Of a stretch of DNA of 64,000 bases, positions 43,875-52,890 are shown one piece after another. The stretch comes from Fimbriiglobus ruber (lineage in GTDB: Bacteria > Planctomycetota > Planctomycetia > Gemmatales > Gemmataceae): the NCBI RefSeq assembly GCF_002197845.1, contig NZ_NIDE01000020.1:295460-359459 (forward strand). The letters are read 5' to 3'. Made by a program: the position numbers and the translations under genes. The notes beneath the pieces were generated by a model. It was not told the origin of the DNA. It saw only the letters and a program-made list of their open reading frames with translations, and made no database searches. Positions within the stretch are counted from its first letter, which is position 1. Each line of letters begins with the position of its first letter.

Positions 43875-46235
43875 ATGGCCCCGGTCTCGCACGCGGTCCG
43901 CCCGTTGTTCGCAACACAGGCGGACTTCTTGCCCGACCTTTGGCCGCTCGCCGCGGTCGCGGTCGTTCTCGTGTATCTTGTTCTGGCCTGGGTGTTCCCC
44001 GCTTTCCTGCGCCCGCTCTTCTGGCTGGTCGCACACACCCTCTACCGGTTTCACGTTTACCACCCGGGTCGCATTCCCGCGACCGGCCCGGTGCTGTTGG
44101 TCAGCAACCACGTGACCTACCTCGACTGGCTGCTGATCTGGGTCGCGTCGCCGCGGCCGGTGACGTTCGTGTTGTGGGCACAGTTTTATCGGAACCCCTT
44201 TCTGCGCCTGATCTTGTCGTTCGGGCGCGGGCGGGCGATCCCGATCGACAGCTCCGGCAACCGTCCCCGCGCCGTGGTCGACGGCTTGCGGAGGATGTCG
44301 GCCGCGCTCGACGCCGGTCAAGTCGTTTGTGTATTCCCGGAACAAACACTCACGCGAAACGGCCAGATCCTGCCGTTCGGCCGCGGCGTCGAGTGGGTGT
44401 TGAGGAATGCTCGCCAGCCCGTGCCGGTCGTTCCCGTCTTCTTGAACAACCTTTGGGGGTCGATGTGGAGCTGGGCGCGCGGACGAGTGTTTTGGAAACT
44501 GCCGCCCGAGTTCCGCCGGCGGGTCGCGGTTTACTTCGGCCAACCGCTGCCGTCGCCCTGCACGGCAGCCGCGGCCCGCGCCGCGGTTCAGGAGTGTAGC
44601 GCCGCGTGCGGCATCGAGTCCAGCGACTACACGCTGCCGGTGAACCGTCAGTTCGTCCGGTCCGCTGCGCGGTTTCGTAACCTGTTCCGGTGTGCGTTCA
44701 TTGATGTGGCGACGGGAACCGAACGGCAGCTCACCTGGGCGGCCGTACTCGTCGGGGCGTGGTGCCTGAGCCGCTGGTTGCGAACGCGAGTCGGAGCTTC
44801 GCAGAACGTCGGCATTTGGCTCCCGACCGGCGCGGGGTCGGCCCTGGCGAACATTGCACTTAGTTTTCTGGGCAAAACGACCGTCAACCTGAACTACACA
44901 GCCGGCACCGACTCCATCAACTCCGCGATCCGGCAGGCCGGGATCGAGACCGTGATTACGTCCGCGAAGTTTACCGCCCGGATCGCGATCAACTTGCCCG
45001 AAGGCGTCCGCCGCATCGACCTCGAAGACGCCCTCGGCGGAATCTCGAAGGGCGAAAAGTTGCTGCGGATGGCGATGGTCGTACTCTTGCCGGGCTGGGT
45101 ACTCGATCGATTCGTGTTGCGCCTGGGGAAGACGCGACTGGACGACGTCGTGACCATCCTCTTTTCCAGCGGCAGCACCGGCGAGCCGAAGGGCGTCATG
45201 ATGACGTACCGGAACATCTCCACAAACACGGCCGCGTTCATCCACGGCGTCGAGTTGGACGCCGCGGACCGGATGCTGGCTGTGCTTCCGTTCTTTCACT
45301 CCTTCGGGTACACGGTCTGTTTGTGGGCGCCGGCGGCGATCGCGATGGAGGCGGTCTACTTCCCGGACCCCCGCCAGGCGAAGGAACTCGGCGAACTGTG
45401 CCGTAAACACCGCTGCACGATCCTGCTCGGAACGGCCACGTTCCTCCGCTTGTATTTGAAGCGGGCCGGGATCGAAGACTTCCGGTCGTTGCGGCTCCTC
45501 GTGTGCGGGGCGGAGAAACTGCCGGTGGCGCTGGCCGAGGAGTTCCGGGCGAAGTTCGGCGTCCTGCCGCTCGAAGGGTACGGGTGTACGGAATTGTCGC
45601 CGGTGGTGAGCGTGAATCTGCCGGACGTGATCCTCGGCGGCGTCCGCCAGCGGGCGAACTCGCCCGGGACGGTCGGCCAGCCGATCCCGAACGTCTGCGC
45701 GCGGGCGTTCGACCCCGAAACGACTGCCCCACTCGCCCACGGCGAAGAGGGCGTGCTGGGCGTGAAGGGGCCGAACGTCATGCTAGGCTATCTGCACCAA
45801 CCGGAGAAAACGCGGGACGTGGTCCGCGACGGGTGGTACATGACCGGCGACGTGGGCCGGATCGAGGACGACGGGTTCATTCGCATCACCGGCCGGATCA
45901 GCCGGTTCGCGAAGATCGGCGGCGAGATGATCCCGCTCGACCGTCTCGACCAGGAGATGCACGACATTCTGAACACGAACGGCGACCGCGTTCTGGTGGT
46001 AGCCGCGGTTCCGGACGTGAAGCGCGGCGAGCGCGTCGTGGTCCTGCACCTGCCGGACGTGTTCGCCCGACTGGAAAGCGTGTTCGCCCGTCTCCGCGAG
46101 CGGGGCTTGCCGAACCTCTGGATTCCCGACCCGCGGGACTGTTACCCGGTCGACTCGTTCCCCGCGCTGGGTAATGGCAAACTGGACCTCCGCCGCGTCG
46201 GCGAGTTGGCGAAGCAGGCTGCCGGATTAAATTAA
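43875..46235 (+). CDS. Aas-like bifunctional acyltransferase / acyl-ACP synthetase (no MFS domain)
   Basis: The 786-residue protein joins a PlsC-type acyltransferase to an AMP-forming acyl-CoA/ACP ligase. After an N-terminal helix (WPLAAVAVVLVYLVLAWVF, about residues 22-40) the acyltransferase has the catalytic NHVTYLDWL (NHxxxxD), FPEQTLTRNG and a following block. The ligase half has the AMP-binding motif TILFSSGSTGEPKGVMMTYR, GYGCTELSP, GWYMTGDVG and the C-terminal PALGNGKLDLRRV. Aas re-acylates lyso-phospholipids with fatty acids it activates. In some bacteria the two parts follow an MFS-type lysophospholipid flippase (LplT fusion), which is absent here. I chose the ATG at 43875 over an earlier TTG at 43848; the upstream binding site is weak in either case. 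Confidence 0.87.
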   Translation: MAPVSHAVRPLFATQADFLPDLWPLAAVAVVLVYLVLAWVFPAFLRPLFWLVAHTLYRFHVYHPGRIPATGPVLLVSNHVTYLDWLLIWVASPRPVTFVLWAQFYRNPFLRLILSFGRGRAIPIDSSGNRPRAVVDGLRRMSAALDAGQVVCVFPEQTLTRNGQILPFGRGVEWVLRNARQPVPVVPVFLNNLWGSMWSWARGRVFWKLPPEFRRRVAVYFGQPLPSPCTAAAARAAVQECSAACGIESSDYTLPVNRQFVRSAARFRNLFRCAFIDVATGTERQLTWAAVLVGAWCLSRWLRTRVGASQNVGIWLPTGAGSALANIALSFLGKTTVNLNYTAGTDSINSAIRQAGIETVITSAKFTARIAINLPEGVRRIDLEDALGGISKGEKLLRMAMVVLLPGWVLDRFVLRLGKTRLDDVVTILFSSGSTGEPKGVMMTYRNISTNTAAFIHGVELDAADRMLAVLPFFHSFGYTVCLWAPAAIAMEAVYFPDPRQAKELGELCRKHRCTILLGTATFLRLYLKRAGIEDFRSLRLLVCGAEKLPVALAEEFRAKFGVLPLEGYGCTELSPVVSVNLPDVILGGVRQRANSPGTVGQPIPNVCARAFDPETTAPLAHGEEGVLGVKGPNVMLGYLHQPEKTRDVVRDGWYMTGDVGRIEDDGFIRITGRISRFAKIGGEMIPLDRLDQEMHDILNTNGDRVLVVAAVPDVKRGERVVVLHLPDVFARLESVFARLRERGLPNLWIPDPRDCYPVDSFPALGNGKLDLRRVGELAKQAAGLN

Positions 46236-46285
46236 ACCGGGTTGAGATCAATTATCGCTCTCAATTAATACGCGATTTTGAAGTT

Positions 46286-46954
46286 ATGGAAGACGAGACG
46301 ATTATCAGCCCTGACGTCAGCCGGACGAACCGCATCCCACCGCGGCAGATCCAGACGCGCAAGTGGCCGGTGCTACACGCGGGAGAAGTGCCGTCTTTCG
46401 ACCCAGCCAAATGGGACTTTCACGTCTTCCCCGTCCCCTTGGTCGACAGAGTCGCGCGGTTCACGTGGCCCGAGTTCCTCGCGCTGCCGCGGGTCAAAGT
46501 CTTCGCGGACATGCACTGCGTGACGCGGTGGAGCATGCTCGATAACCTGTGGGAAGGCGTGTCCACGAGCGAGTTGAAGAAGCACGTGACGATCAACCCG
46601 GCGGCGAAGTTCGTGATGGTCCACGGCGAACATGGATTCACGACGAATCTCCCGATCGACGATTTCTTCGCGGAAGATTGCCTGTTCGCACTCAAGCACA
46701 ACGGAGCAGACCTACCGGCGGATCACGGCTACCCGGTCCGGTTGGTGGTCCCGCGGCTGTACGCGTGGAAGAGCGCGAAGTGGGTCCGCGGGATCGAGTT
46801 CATGACCGACGACCGGCCCGGGTTCTGGGAGTCGTGGGAACACGGCGGCTACCACATGCGGGGCGACCCGTGGAAAGACAATGGTAGTGGGGACGGGCAG
46901 CGATTCCGCGAAGAGACGAATGTTTCAGGCGAGCGGGGGACGTCAGTCCCCTGA
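46286..46954 (+). CDS. Molybdopterin-dependent oxidoreductase, sulfite-oxidase fold (YuiH-like)
   Basis: The 222-residue protein has the sulfite oxidase fold in its short, soluble form. The likely molybdenum-ligating Cys is in ADMHCVTRWS near residue 78. Other landmarks are GEHGFTTNLPIDDFF, HGYPVRLVVPRLYAWKSAKWVRGIEF and GFWESWEHGGYHMRGDPW, the usual C-terminal block. The last nine codons (SGERGTSVP) and the stop are read from the left arm of an inverted-repeat element and replace the natural end of the protein. It lies 50 bases after the Aas-like gene and may share its transcript. Substrate unknown. Confidence 0.85.
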   Translation: MEDETIISPDVSRTNRIPPRQIQTRKWPVLHAGEVPSFDPAKWDFHVFPVPLVDRVARFTWPEFLALPRVKVFADMHCVTRWSMLDNLWEGVSTSELKKHVTINPAAKFVMVHGEHGFTTNLPIDDFFAEDCLFALKHNGADLPADHGYPVRLVVPRLYAWKSAKWVRGIEFMTDDRPGFWESWEHGGYHMRGDPWKDNGSGDGQRFREETNVSGERGTSVP

Positions 46955-47081
46955 TTCTTGCAGACTGCATATTGATAGTATCATCATTTCGGCACTTTGC
47001 ATCTGATTCATTTGAAATCATGTCGATCTATTGTGGTTGTTACCGGATCAGAATCAGGGGACTGACGTCCCCCGCTCGCCT
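46927..47081. repeat. Inverted-repeat element (REPIN-like), 32-bp arms, AT-rich centre
   Basis: Arms at 46927-46958 and 47050-47081 are exact inverse copies over 32 bases, around a 91-base AT-rich centre. Each arm contains a smaller palindrome (GGGGAC GTCA GTCCCC). The element lies between two convergent genes. Its left arm supplies the stop codon of the sulfite-oxidase-fold gene (46952-46954), and its right arm touches the stop of the AsmA-like gene (47080-47082). Confidence 0.8.
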
Positions 47082-50000
47082 ACTTACCCTGTTCCGCCGG
47101 TGGCTGCGGCCCAAAGGGAAGGTTCCCGAACTTCTTCATGAGTTCGCCCTTCAGTTTATCCTCGCCCTTTTTGAGCAGGTCGCTCGCCACACCTTTGCTG
47201 GCGTCCTTGGCCGCCGAGCGGGCGATTTGTTCGACGCCGGCCTCGAACGCGCGGCGGTCGAGTTGCGGGCGGTGGATCGTTCCGGTGACCGGAACCTTGA
47301 TCGTCTGCTTCGCCAGGCCGGCGCGGATCTGGGGGTTGTTGCCCGGAATGCGGTCGAGCAGGTGCGGCGGGATCGGCGTCTCGATCACCAGGCTCATCGT
47401 TCCGTCCACACCGACCGAGCCGGACGTCCGCAGCGTCGTCGCGCCGATGGTCAGGGCCAGGTTGTCGTGGTAGACCCGGCCGTCTCGCAGTTGAATCCCG
47501 ACTACCTGCTCGTTGGCCAGCGTCAGGCCGTCTAGTTTTGTCCCGAAGACCGTCGCGATTTCTGTCGCGAGCGGGCCGGCGGAGACGGTCGCCTGGTGGA
47601 GTGTGAGCTTGCCCTGGAGCGTCCCGCGGTCGGGGCTCGTCAATGGGATCTGGCTCTGATCCAGGTCGAACGAAATCAACCCGTCCGCCTGGGCCACGTT
47701 CGCGATCGCCGGCAGGGCGTACCCGATCGCGTCCGCGCAGGCGGCCGGCGTCAGGCGTGCGTGGTCGATCACGCGGCCTTTCGCGAACGATAGGTCGTAG
47801 GTCGCCGAGGCGAGGTTGAGCCGGGGTTCGAGCCGCACCTTACCGCCGCCGAACGTCGCCTCGATCGGGTTCAGTGTAACAGCCCCGTGGTCGATCCCGG
47901 CCTTCAACTCGGCCGGGCCGACGTCAAACCCGTAGGCGTTGAGTGCCTGCCAGTTGACCGCCGCGGAGCCGTTCATTTGCGCGAGCGCCGACGACTTCGC
48001 CGCGGCCGGCTGGCCCACCTGTGCGGTGAGCGTCGACGCCCCGCCCGCGAGGCTGCCGGTGAGCTTGAACGGGCGAGTGTCCTTCCCGGCGATCTGGCTC
48101 CCTTTCCCGAGGTAAGCCTTCAGTTGCGCGTCGAGCTTGGACAAGTCGTAAGCGAGCGTGCCGTCCAGAGTCACGTCCTGGGTGGTGGCGAGGTGCGAGA
48201 GCGTACCTTTGACGTCCGCCGCGAACCCGTCGCGCGAGACCTTCACCGATTGAAAGCGGAGGGCGTCCCCGGCCCCGTCGAACTCGCCCGCGGCCGTCAC
48301 TTTCACCCACGGTTCGGTCCACACCGGCTTGGCCGGCGGGCCGTAGGCGAACCGGTCGACCGTCAGGTCCGCGTTGAAGTGGATCGTGCCGCCGGCCGTG
48401 TCGACCCCGGCCGTTCCCTTCGCCAGCCCATCGATGACGTCGGAACCACTAGGGTCGGTCTGGAGGCCGAGCGTCCGCTGAACGCGGGCCATGTTTGCGG
48501 TGAGTAACCCTGAACCCTTCGCCGCATACCCGGCCGCCGTCGGCGTGAGGTCAAATCGTTCGGCCGAGAACGTGCCCGTGTCAGCCGTCAGGCCGACGTT
48601 TTTCAGCACCACGGCTCCCGTCCCGCGGTCCCATGTCGCGTCGGAGGTGAGTTTCAGTGCCCGCTCGTTGAGGTTGATTCCCGCGCCCAAAAACCGGGCG
48701 TTAGCGAGATCGACGGTCGCCCGGTTGATGGTCGCCTCCGTCGCCGTCAGGGTCGCCGTCGCGGTCACGGTTCCCGTTCCAATCATTTCCCAGGTGGCCG
48801 GTAGAGCAACCCACCCGGCGGCGCGCCCACGCCATCGGGCCAGGTCGCCCGCGAGTCGGGCGGACACCTTCCCGGTCCGAGCCGTCCGGGCGTCGGCAAC
48901 GGGTTCCAGAAGCGTGATCGCGACCGTGTCCGCGGCCGCGGCTACGGTCAGGTCGCCGGAATCAATCTTGACGCCGTGCCCGTCCGCGGTGATCGCGCCG
49001 GCGGCGCGGGCGGACAACGTCAGTTGGGGTTCCGACAAGCCTCGGCCGGCCGCGTCGGTGAACGTGAACCGGGTCAGTTTCACCACCCCCGTCGCATTGA
49101 AGCCGCCACCGTCCCGCGGCAGATTTTGGACGTTGACCTCGGCCGTCCCTGCCAGGTTGACGCCGCCGAGGTCGACGAAATCACTCAGCCGTGCGGCCAG
49201 GCGGTCCAGGTAAATATTCGCGGCGGCGACGAACCGCCCGGGCGAGCCCCGCGCGGCCATGCCGATGAAGTCCGCCTGGCACTCGAAGACGTCGAACTCG
49301 GGCGTGCCGTCCGCCTGCAACCGGCCCGCGAACTTGAGGCTGAGCGGTTGGTCCCAGACGAGCTTTTTGCCGGCGCGTTCGCCTTTGATCGACGTGGCAT
49401 GAACGGTTCCTTCCCAGTCGGTCCCGTCCTTTCCCGGCTTGCTACCAAGTGCAAGTTGAACGCGACCCTCGCTCAATACCGTCCCTTCCTTGATGTGCAA
49501 GAGACGGGGCAGGACGGCCGCGAGCTTGGCGAGATCGACGTCGCCGGTCACTTTCAGGCCGGATCGAGCCAATAACTTGTCGGCCGACTCGTCAACATTC
49601 ACACTGCCGGAGATGGACGCGGTCCCAGCATCGCACGTGAGGTTCGCTTGTTCGACCTGCAACTCGCCCGCGTTGTACTTGAGTTTACACGGCAAATCGA
49701 GGCTCTGGAGGCGGACGCGGTCCGCGCCCAACCACGGCCCACCGCAATCGAGCCCGGCCACGGTCGCCCGCCCCGCGACAGCCGCTCGTGGATGGCCCGC
49801 GTCGTCGGCACCCCACCCAATGGCCAGGTCGGCGGTCAGTCGACCGGCCAGGGTCGAGTCGTTCGCGAACCGCCGGACGATCGGTTCCAGGGTCGCCAGG
49901 TCAAACCGCTCGGCCTTCATCCGCACCCCGGACGAAGGACCGAAGCCGCAATCCGCGCTGAGTGTACTGGCGGGATTGCCGGGAGTCGGGTCGGGCGTGG

Positions 50001-50598
50001 TGGCCTTGAGTTCGAGCGCGACCGGGTCCGTCCGCGGGCGCGGGATGGTCACGGTCGCGTCGACTGCGTCGAGGACGCGGTCGCCCTCGCGGCCGGTCTC
50101 GTGCAACGTGATCTTTCCCTGGACGACCGCGAGCCGGACGGCCACCCGTTCGGGAGACGGTGCGCGGCCGTCGTCCTTCAAATATTCCGCGACGAGTGTT
50201 TCGAGGTTGGTCGTGGAACGGTCGCAGACCAGCGTGAGCGCGGGCTGTTCGACAGTGAAGGTGCCGAGGTCAGTCTGGTCGTGGGCCAGTTCGATCAGCA
50301 GCTTGGATGAGGTCACGCGGGCCGCGACGAGGACCGGATTCCCGTCCGCGTCCGCGATTCGCACGTCGCGCAACTCGACCGGCGACAGCCACCCGAACGA
50401 CGCCTCACTGACCGTAACTGTTCCTTTTAGCCCGGCGGTCGCGCGGGCGATCACGACCGCCCGTAAGCCGGTCCCGGCCACGATTGACGGGGCGAACCAG
50501 GCCAAGACCAACAGGGCCACAACGACGAGCAACAACCCGACGAGAATACGACGACCCCGGCGGCGCGGCTTGATCGGTGGGGTGGGTTGTTCAGCCAT
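47080..50598 (-). CDS. AsmA/TamB-like membrane-anchored protein
   Basis: The 1,172-residue protein has a short basic N-terminus (KPRRRGRR), one membrane helix (ILVGLLLVVVALLVLAWFAP, about residues 17-36) and a very long repetitive beta-rich region typical of the AsmA/TamB/DUF748 group. Such proteins form bridge-like beta grooves thought to carry lipids between inner and outer membranes. The C-terminal part contains the usual AsmA-like blocks (GTLQGKLTLHQATVSAGPLA, LRTSGSVGVDGTMSLVIETP, IKVPVTGTIHRPQLD as landmarks). No classic signal cleavage site is seen. The stop lies at the edge of the inverted-repeat element. The role is assigned by family only. Confidence 0.75.
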   Translation of the reverse strand: MAEQPTPPIKPRRRGRRILVGLLLVVVALLVLAWFAPSIVAGTGLRAVVIARATAGLKGTVTVSEASFGWLSPVELRDVRIADADGNPVLVAARVTSSKLLIELAHDQTDLGTFTVEQPALTLVCDRSTTNLETLVAEYLKDDGRAPSPERVAVRLAVVQGKITLHETGREGDRVLDAVDATVTIPRPRTDPVALELKATTPDPTPGNPASTLSADCGFGPSSGVRMKAERFDLATLEPIVRRFANDSTLAGRLTADLAIGWGADDAGHPRAAVAGRATVAGLDCGGPWLGADRVRLQSLDLPCKLKYNAGELQVEQANLTCDAGTASISGSVNVDESADKLLARSGLKVTGDVDLAKLAAVLPRLLHIKEGTVLSEGRVQLALGSKPGKDGTDWEGTVHATSIKGERAGKKLVWDQPLSLKFAGRLQADGTPEFDVFECQADFIGMAARGSPGRFVAAANIYLDRLAARLSDFVDLGGVNLAGTAEVNVQNLPRDGGGFNATGVVKLTRFTFTDAAGRGLSEPQLTLSARAAGAITADGHGVKIDSGDLTVAAAADTVAITLLEPVADARTARTGKVSARLAGDLARWRGRAAGWVALPATWEMIGTGTVTATATLTATEATINRATVDLANARFLGAGINLNERALKLTSDATWDRGTGAVVLKNVGLTADTGTFSAERFDLTPTAAGYAAKGSGLLTANMARVQRTLGLQTDPSGSDVIDGLAKGTAGVDTAGGTIHFNADLTVDRFAYGPPAKPVWTEPWVKVTAAGEFDGAGDALRFQSVKVSRDGFAADVKGTLSHLATTQDVTLDGTLAYDLSKLDAQLKAYLGKGSQIAGKDTRPFKLTGSLAGGASTLTAQVGQPAAAKSSALAQMNGSAAVNWQALNAYGFDVGPAELKAGIDHGAVTLNPIEATFGGGKVRLEPRLNLASATYDLSFAKGRVIDHARLTPAACADAIGYALPAIANVAQADGLISFDLDQSQIPLTSPDRGTLQGKLTLHQATVSAGPLATEIATVFGTKLDGLTLANEQVVGIQLRDGRVYHDNLALTIGATTLRTSGSVGVDGTMSLVIETPIPPHLLDRIPGNNPQIRAGLAKQTIKVPVTGTIHRPQLDRRAFEAGVEQIARSAAKDASKGVASDLLKKGEDKLKGELMKKFGNLPFGPQPPAEQGK

Positions 50599-50836
50599 GG
50601 CGGACGTCCTTGTGCGGCTGTCGGGTGGGCGCTCCGGCCCCTGTCATCGAATTCGGACCGCCCTGAAGTGATCTGAGACAAATGAACCGCAGTTCGGCCG
50701 CGGGATATTAGACCCGTAACCGGACAATTGGCACAACCCGATTCTCCGACACAGAGACGGGGAGGAATCCCGGCAGCGGAAGGTGGAGTAGAAGTGAGGC
50801 TGGGAAATGCGTATCCGAAGTGAACGGACTTGCGCC
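50599..50836. other. Upstream region of the AsmA-like gene
   Basis: About 240 bases without a supported gene. It should contain the promoter of the AsmA-like gene, which starts at 50598, but no clear promoter or operator was recognised. Confidence 0.45.
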
Positions 50837-50912
50837 AATTTGGAGTGCGGCGCTTGACCGCCGCTTTGGGTTTTAAAAGCAAAAGCGGCGGTCAAGCGCC
50901 GCACTCCAAATT
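50837..50912. repeat. Inverted-repeat element (REPIN-like), 31-bp arms
   Basis: Arms at 50837-50867 and 50882-50912 are exact inverse copies over 31 bases around a 14-base spacer. Each arm contains a shorter palindrome (GCGGC and GCCGC). The outer end, TTTGGAGT, resembles that of the element at 3031-3093. It lies between the third DUF1559 gene of the tandem array and the AsmA-like gene. Confidence 0.8.
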
Positions 50913-50971
50913 AGCCGGCGCACCATCAGGGATGCGCCGGCAGCGGAAGTCGTCAACTCGTCGATTCCAGG

Positions 50972-52684
50972 TCACCAATCCGAACCGATGACTTCCCCGC
51001 CGTTGCGTGTAATGGCGGCCTTGAGTGTCTCTTTCGAGATCTTCGGGTTCAGGACGCGGACCGAACCGTCGAACATCGCCGCGAGAATGTTGCCGAACGG
51101 TTTGGTCAAGTCCGGGAGTGGTTTTTTGGAGTCGAATTCGATGTCATCCGGTTGCGTCCAGACGACCGGGTCGCCGCCAGCGACTGCCATAATTGTGTTC
51201 GACGTCCCGTCGGGGTAGTCGGTGAATTTATGCTTTTCCTTCCAGTCGAACCCGGCTTCCTTTCCAACGAACACTTTGTAATGCGTCTTGCCCATCTCGA
51301 TCGGGCCGCGGGGGTCGGCATAAATCTTTGGCATCAACGGGATCAATTTCTTGTTGTGTTCACTGTCCCACGGCTCGTCGAGCTTGAACTGATTGTACAG
51401 AGCGGTTTGTTCGATGAACGGCAAGATAGCGACGCGCCAGCTCAGGAGTGGCTTACCGTTCTTATCGGGGATGGCGGCCGCGGGGAAGCCCCCGTAAGTG
51501 TCGTGGTAATTGTGCATCGCGAGGGCGATCTGCTTCATGTTGTTCGTTGATTGGGCCTGGGCCGCCGACCCGCGGACCTTCTGTATGGCCGGCAGTAAGA
51601 GACCGGCCGACACCGCGCTCAGGCCGAAGTAGGCCGTCGCCCAGGGCGGGGCGGTGACTGAGACGGCAAGAGCAGTCCCTTCCCGGGTGACGGGCAGGTC
51701 GGCCAGGATTTCGTCGGCGACGTTCAGCGCCCCCAGAGCGGCGACCGCGGCGACGGCGACCGGGAGATCCTCGATCGGCCGCGGCTTGAGGAGGGGTTGC
51801 TTGGGGTACAGTTGCTTTTCCGCTTCCATCCGCGGTTGGTTGAGGCCCATGCGGGCGAGTTCGGCGGCCTTCCGCAGCGCCTTCTCGGCCGCCGTCGCGT
51901 CGGCTTCGGTCGCGTACACGAGTCTCGCGGCCACGGTCGCCGACTGGGCCAGGTCGAGGGAGACGGTCGCGAATTCGGCCTGGAGCAGCGGCTTGAATTC
52001 CGGCGGCAGGTGTTCGAGTTCGGGCGGGAGCGGCAACTTCTTGGCGTTGACGGCGGCGAACAGAACTTTGCCGGCGGCCTGGCGGATGGCCGCGGTCATG
52101 CTACCGGCTGCCTTGGCGGGGTGCACCAGGAATATCGGCAGGCCCTTCTCGTCCCCGAACACGATCGTCTTGTCGTCCGGAAAGTGAACGGCCAGGTGGT
52201 CCTTGTCGTAGGTGTAATACTCTTTCCCGCCGGACTTCAGCGGCTTGGCGTCCGGCAAGTAGGCTTGCCGCACCGAAGCCGGGTCGAACGCGACGGTGAA
52301 CGTCACGACGCCGACGATGACGGGCTGATTCTGACCCGGTTCCATCGGCAGCGCGATCGCCGTCACCCGGTCGACGGTGGACGGCGGGGGGACGAACTGG
52401 GCGTCAAGCGCGGCCAGGGCCTTCGGCCCGGCCTTGGCGAACATCTGGCGGTACATCTTGACCGACTCGTGCTTCCACACGTCCGCCACCCGGACGTGGG
52501 CGAAGGCAAGGGCGTCGCCCGGTACGAGAGCCAGGTCGGACGGCAGTTCACCGGCCGCGGCCGCCGGGACGGCGGGCGGTTGGGCGCTGACCTGATGGGG
52601 CGACCCGACGGCCACGAGTGCGCAGGCCAAGCCGGCCAGCGCGGCGGGCCTGAGCGATGCAAGAAGCCAACGTGCGGCAGACAT
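50972..52684 (-). CDS. Exported protein with N-terminal unknown domain and DUF1559 module (paralogue 3)
   Basis: The 570-residue protein has a signal peptide (WLLASLRPAALAGLACALVAVGS). A region of about 330 residues of unknown fold follows (LALVPGDALAFAHVRVADVW, FVPPPSTVDRVTAIALP). From about 375 it has a DUF1559 module: LLLPAIQKVR, STNNMKQIALAMHNYHDTYG, LDEPWDSEHNKKLIPLMPKIYADP split over the core, and the end motif MFDGSVRVL. DUF1559 proteins normally start as type IV pseudopilins; here that hydrophobic segment (about 358-378) is internal. It is 80-90% similar by eye to the next paralogue at 52891. I chose the ATG at 52684 because it begins the signal peptide. Confidence 0.82.
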   Translation of the reverse strand: MSAARWLLASLRPAALAGLACALVAVGSPHQVSAQPPAVPAAAAGELPSDLALVPGDALAFAHVRVADVWKHESVKMYRQMFAKAGPKALAALDAQFVPPPSTVDRVTAIALPMEPGQNQPVIVGVVTFTVAFDPASVRQAYLPDAKPLKSGGKEYYTYDKDHLAVHFPDDKTIVFGDEKGLPIFLVHPAKAAGSMTAAIRQAAGKVLFAAVNAKKLPLPPELEHLPPEFKPLLQAEFATVSLDLAQSATVAARLVYATEADATAAEKALRKAAELARMGLNQPRMEAEKQLYPKQPLLKPRPIEDLPVAVAAVAALGALNVADEILADLPVTREGTALAVSVTAPPWATAYFGLSAVSAGLLLPAIQKVRGSAAQAQSTNNMKQIALAMHNYHDTYGGFPAAAIPDKNGKPLLSWRVAILPFIEQTALYNQFKLDEPWDSEHNKKLIPLMPKIYADPRGPIEMGKTHYKVFVGKEAGFDWKEKHKFTDYPDGTSNTIMAVAGGDPVVWTQPDDIEFDSKKPLPDLTKPFGNILAAMFDGSVRVLNPKISKETLKAAITRNGGEVIGSDW

Positions 52685-52822
52685 GAGGAGGACCCCGAGC
52701 GAGTGATGAAGGGAGAGAGAGGGCCGGAGTCGACCAGCCCGGTGCGTTCGTAATTGTAACGACGGCGGGACCGGAGCATTTCGCGAGGTGATCAACGATC
52801 TTCAGCGTTTGTAGAAGCGGAC

Positions 52823-52865
52823 GGCCACCATCGACGTACCCCATGTGGGTACGTCGATGGTGGCC
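52823..52865. terminator. Hairpin with 19-bp perfect stem
   Basis: GGCCACCATCGACGTACCC (52823-52841) is the exact inverse of 52847-52865 around a 5-base loop. It lies between two tandem minus-strand genes, right after the stop of the middle DUF1559 paralogue (52891). No long T tract follows, so termination may be partial or the hairpin may protect the transcript. Confidence 0.5.
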
Positions 52866-52890
52866 ACGCATTGCGGGCACAACCGGCCCG

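Noticed and set aside
3031-50912. The repeated hairpins as a CRISPR array
   Set aside because: The repeats are single inverted pairs at distant sites without regular spacers, and no cas genes are present.
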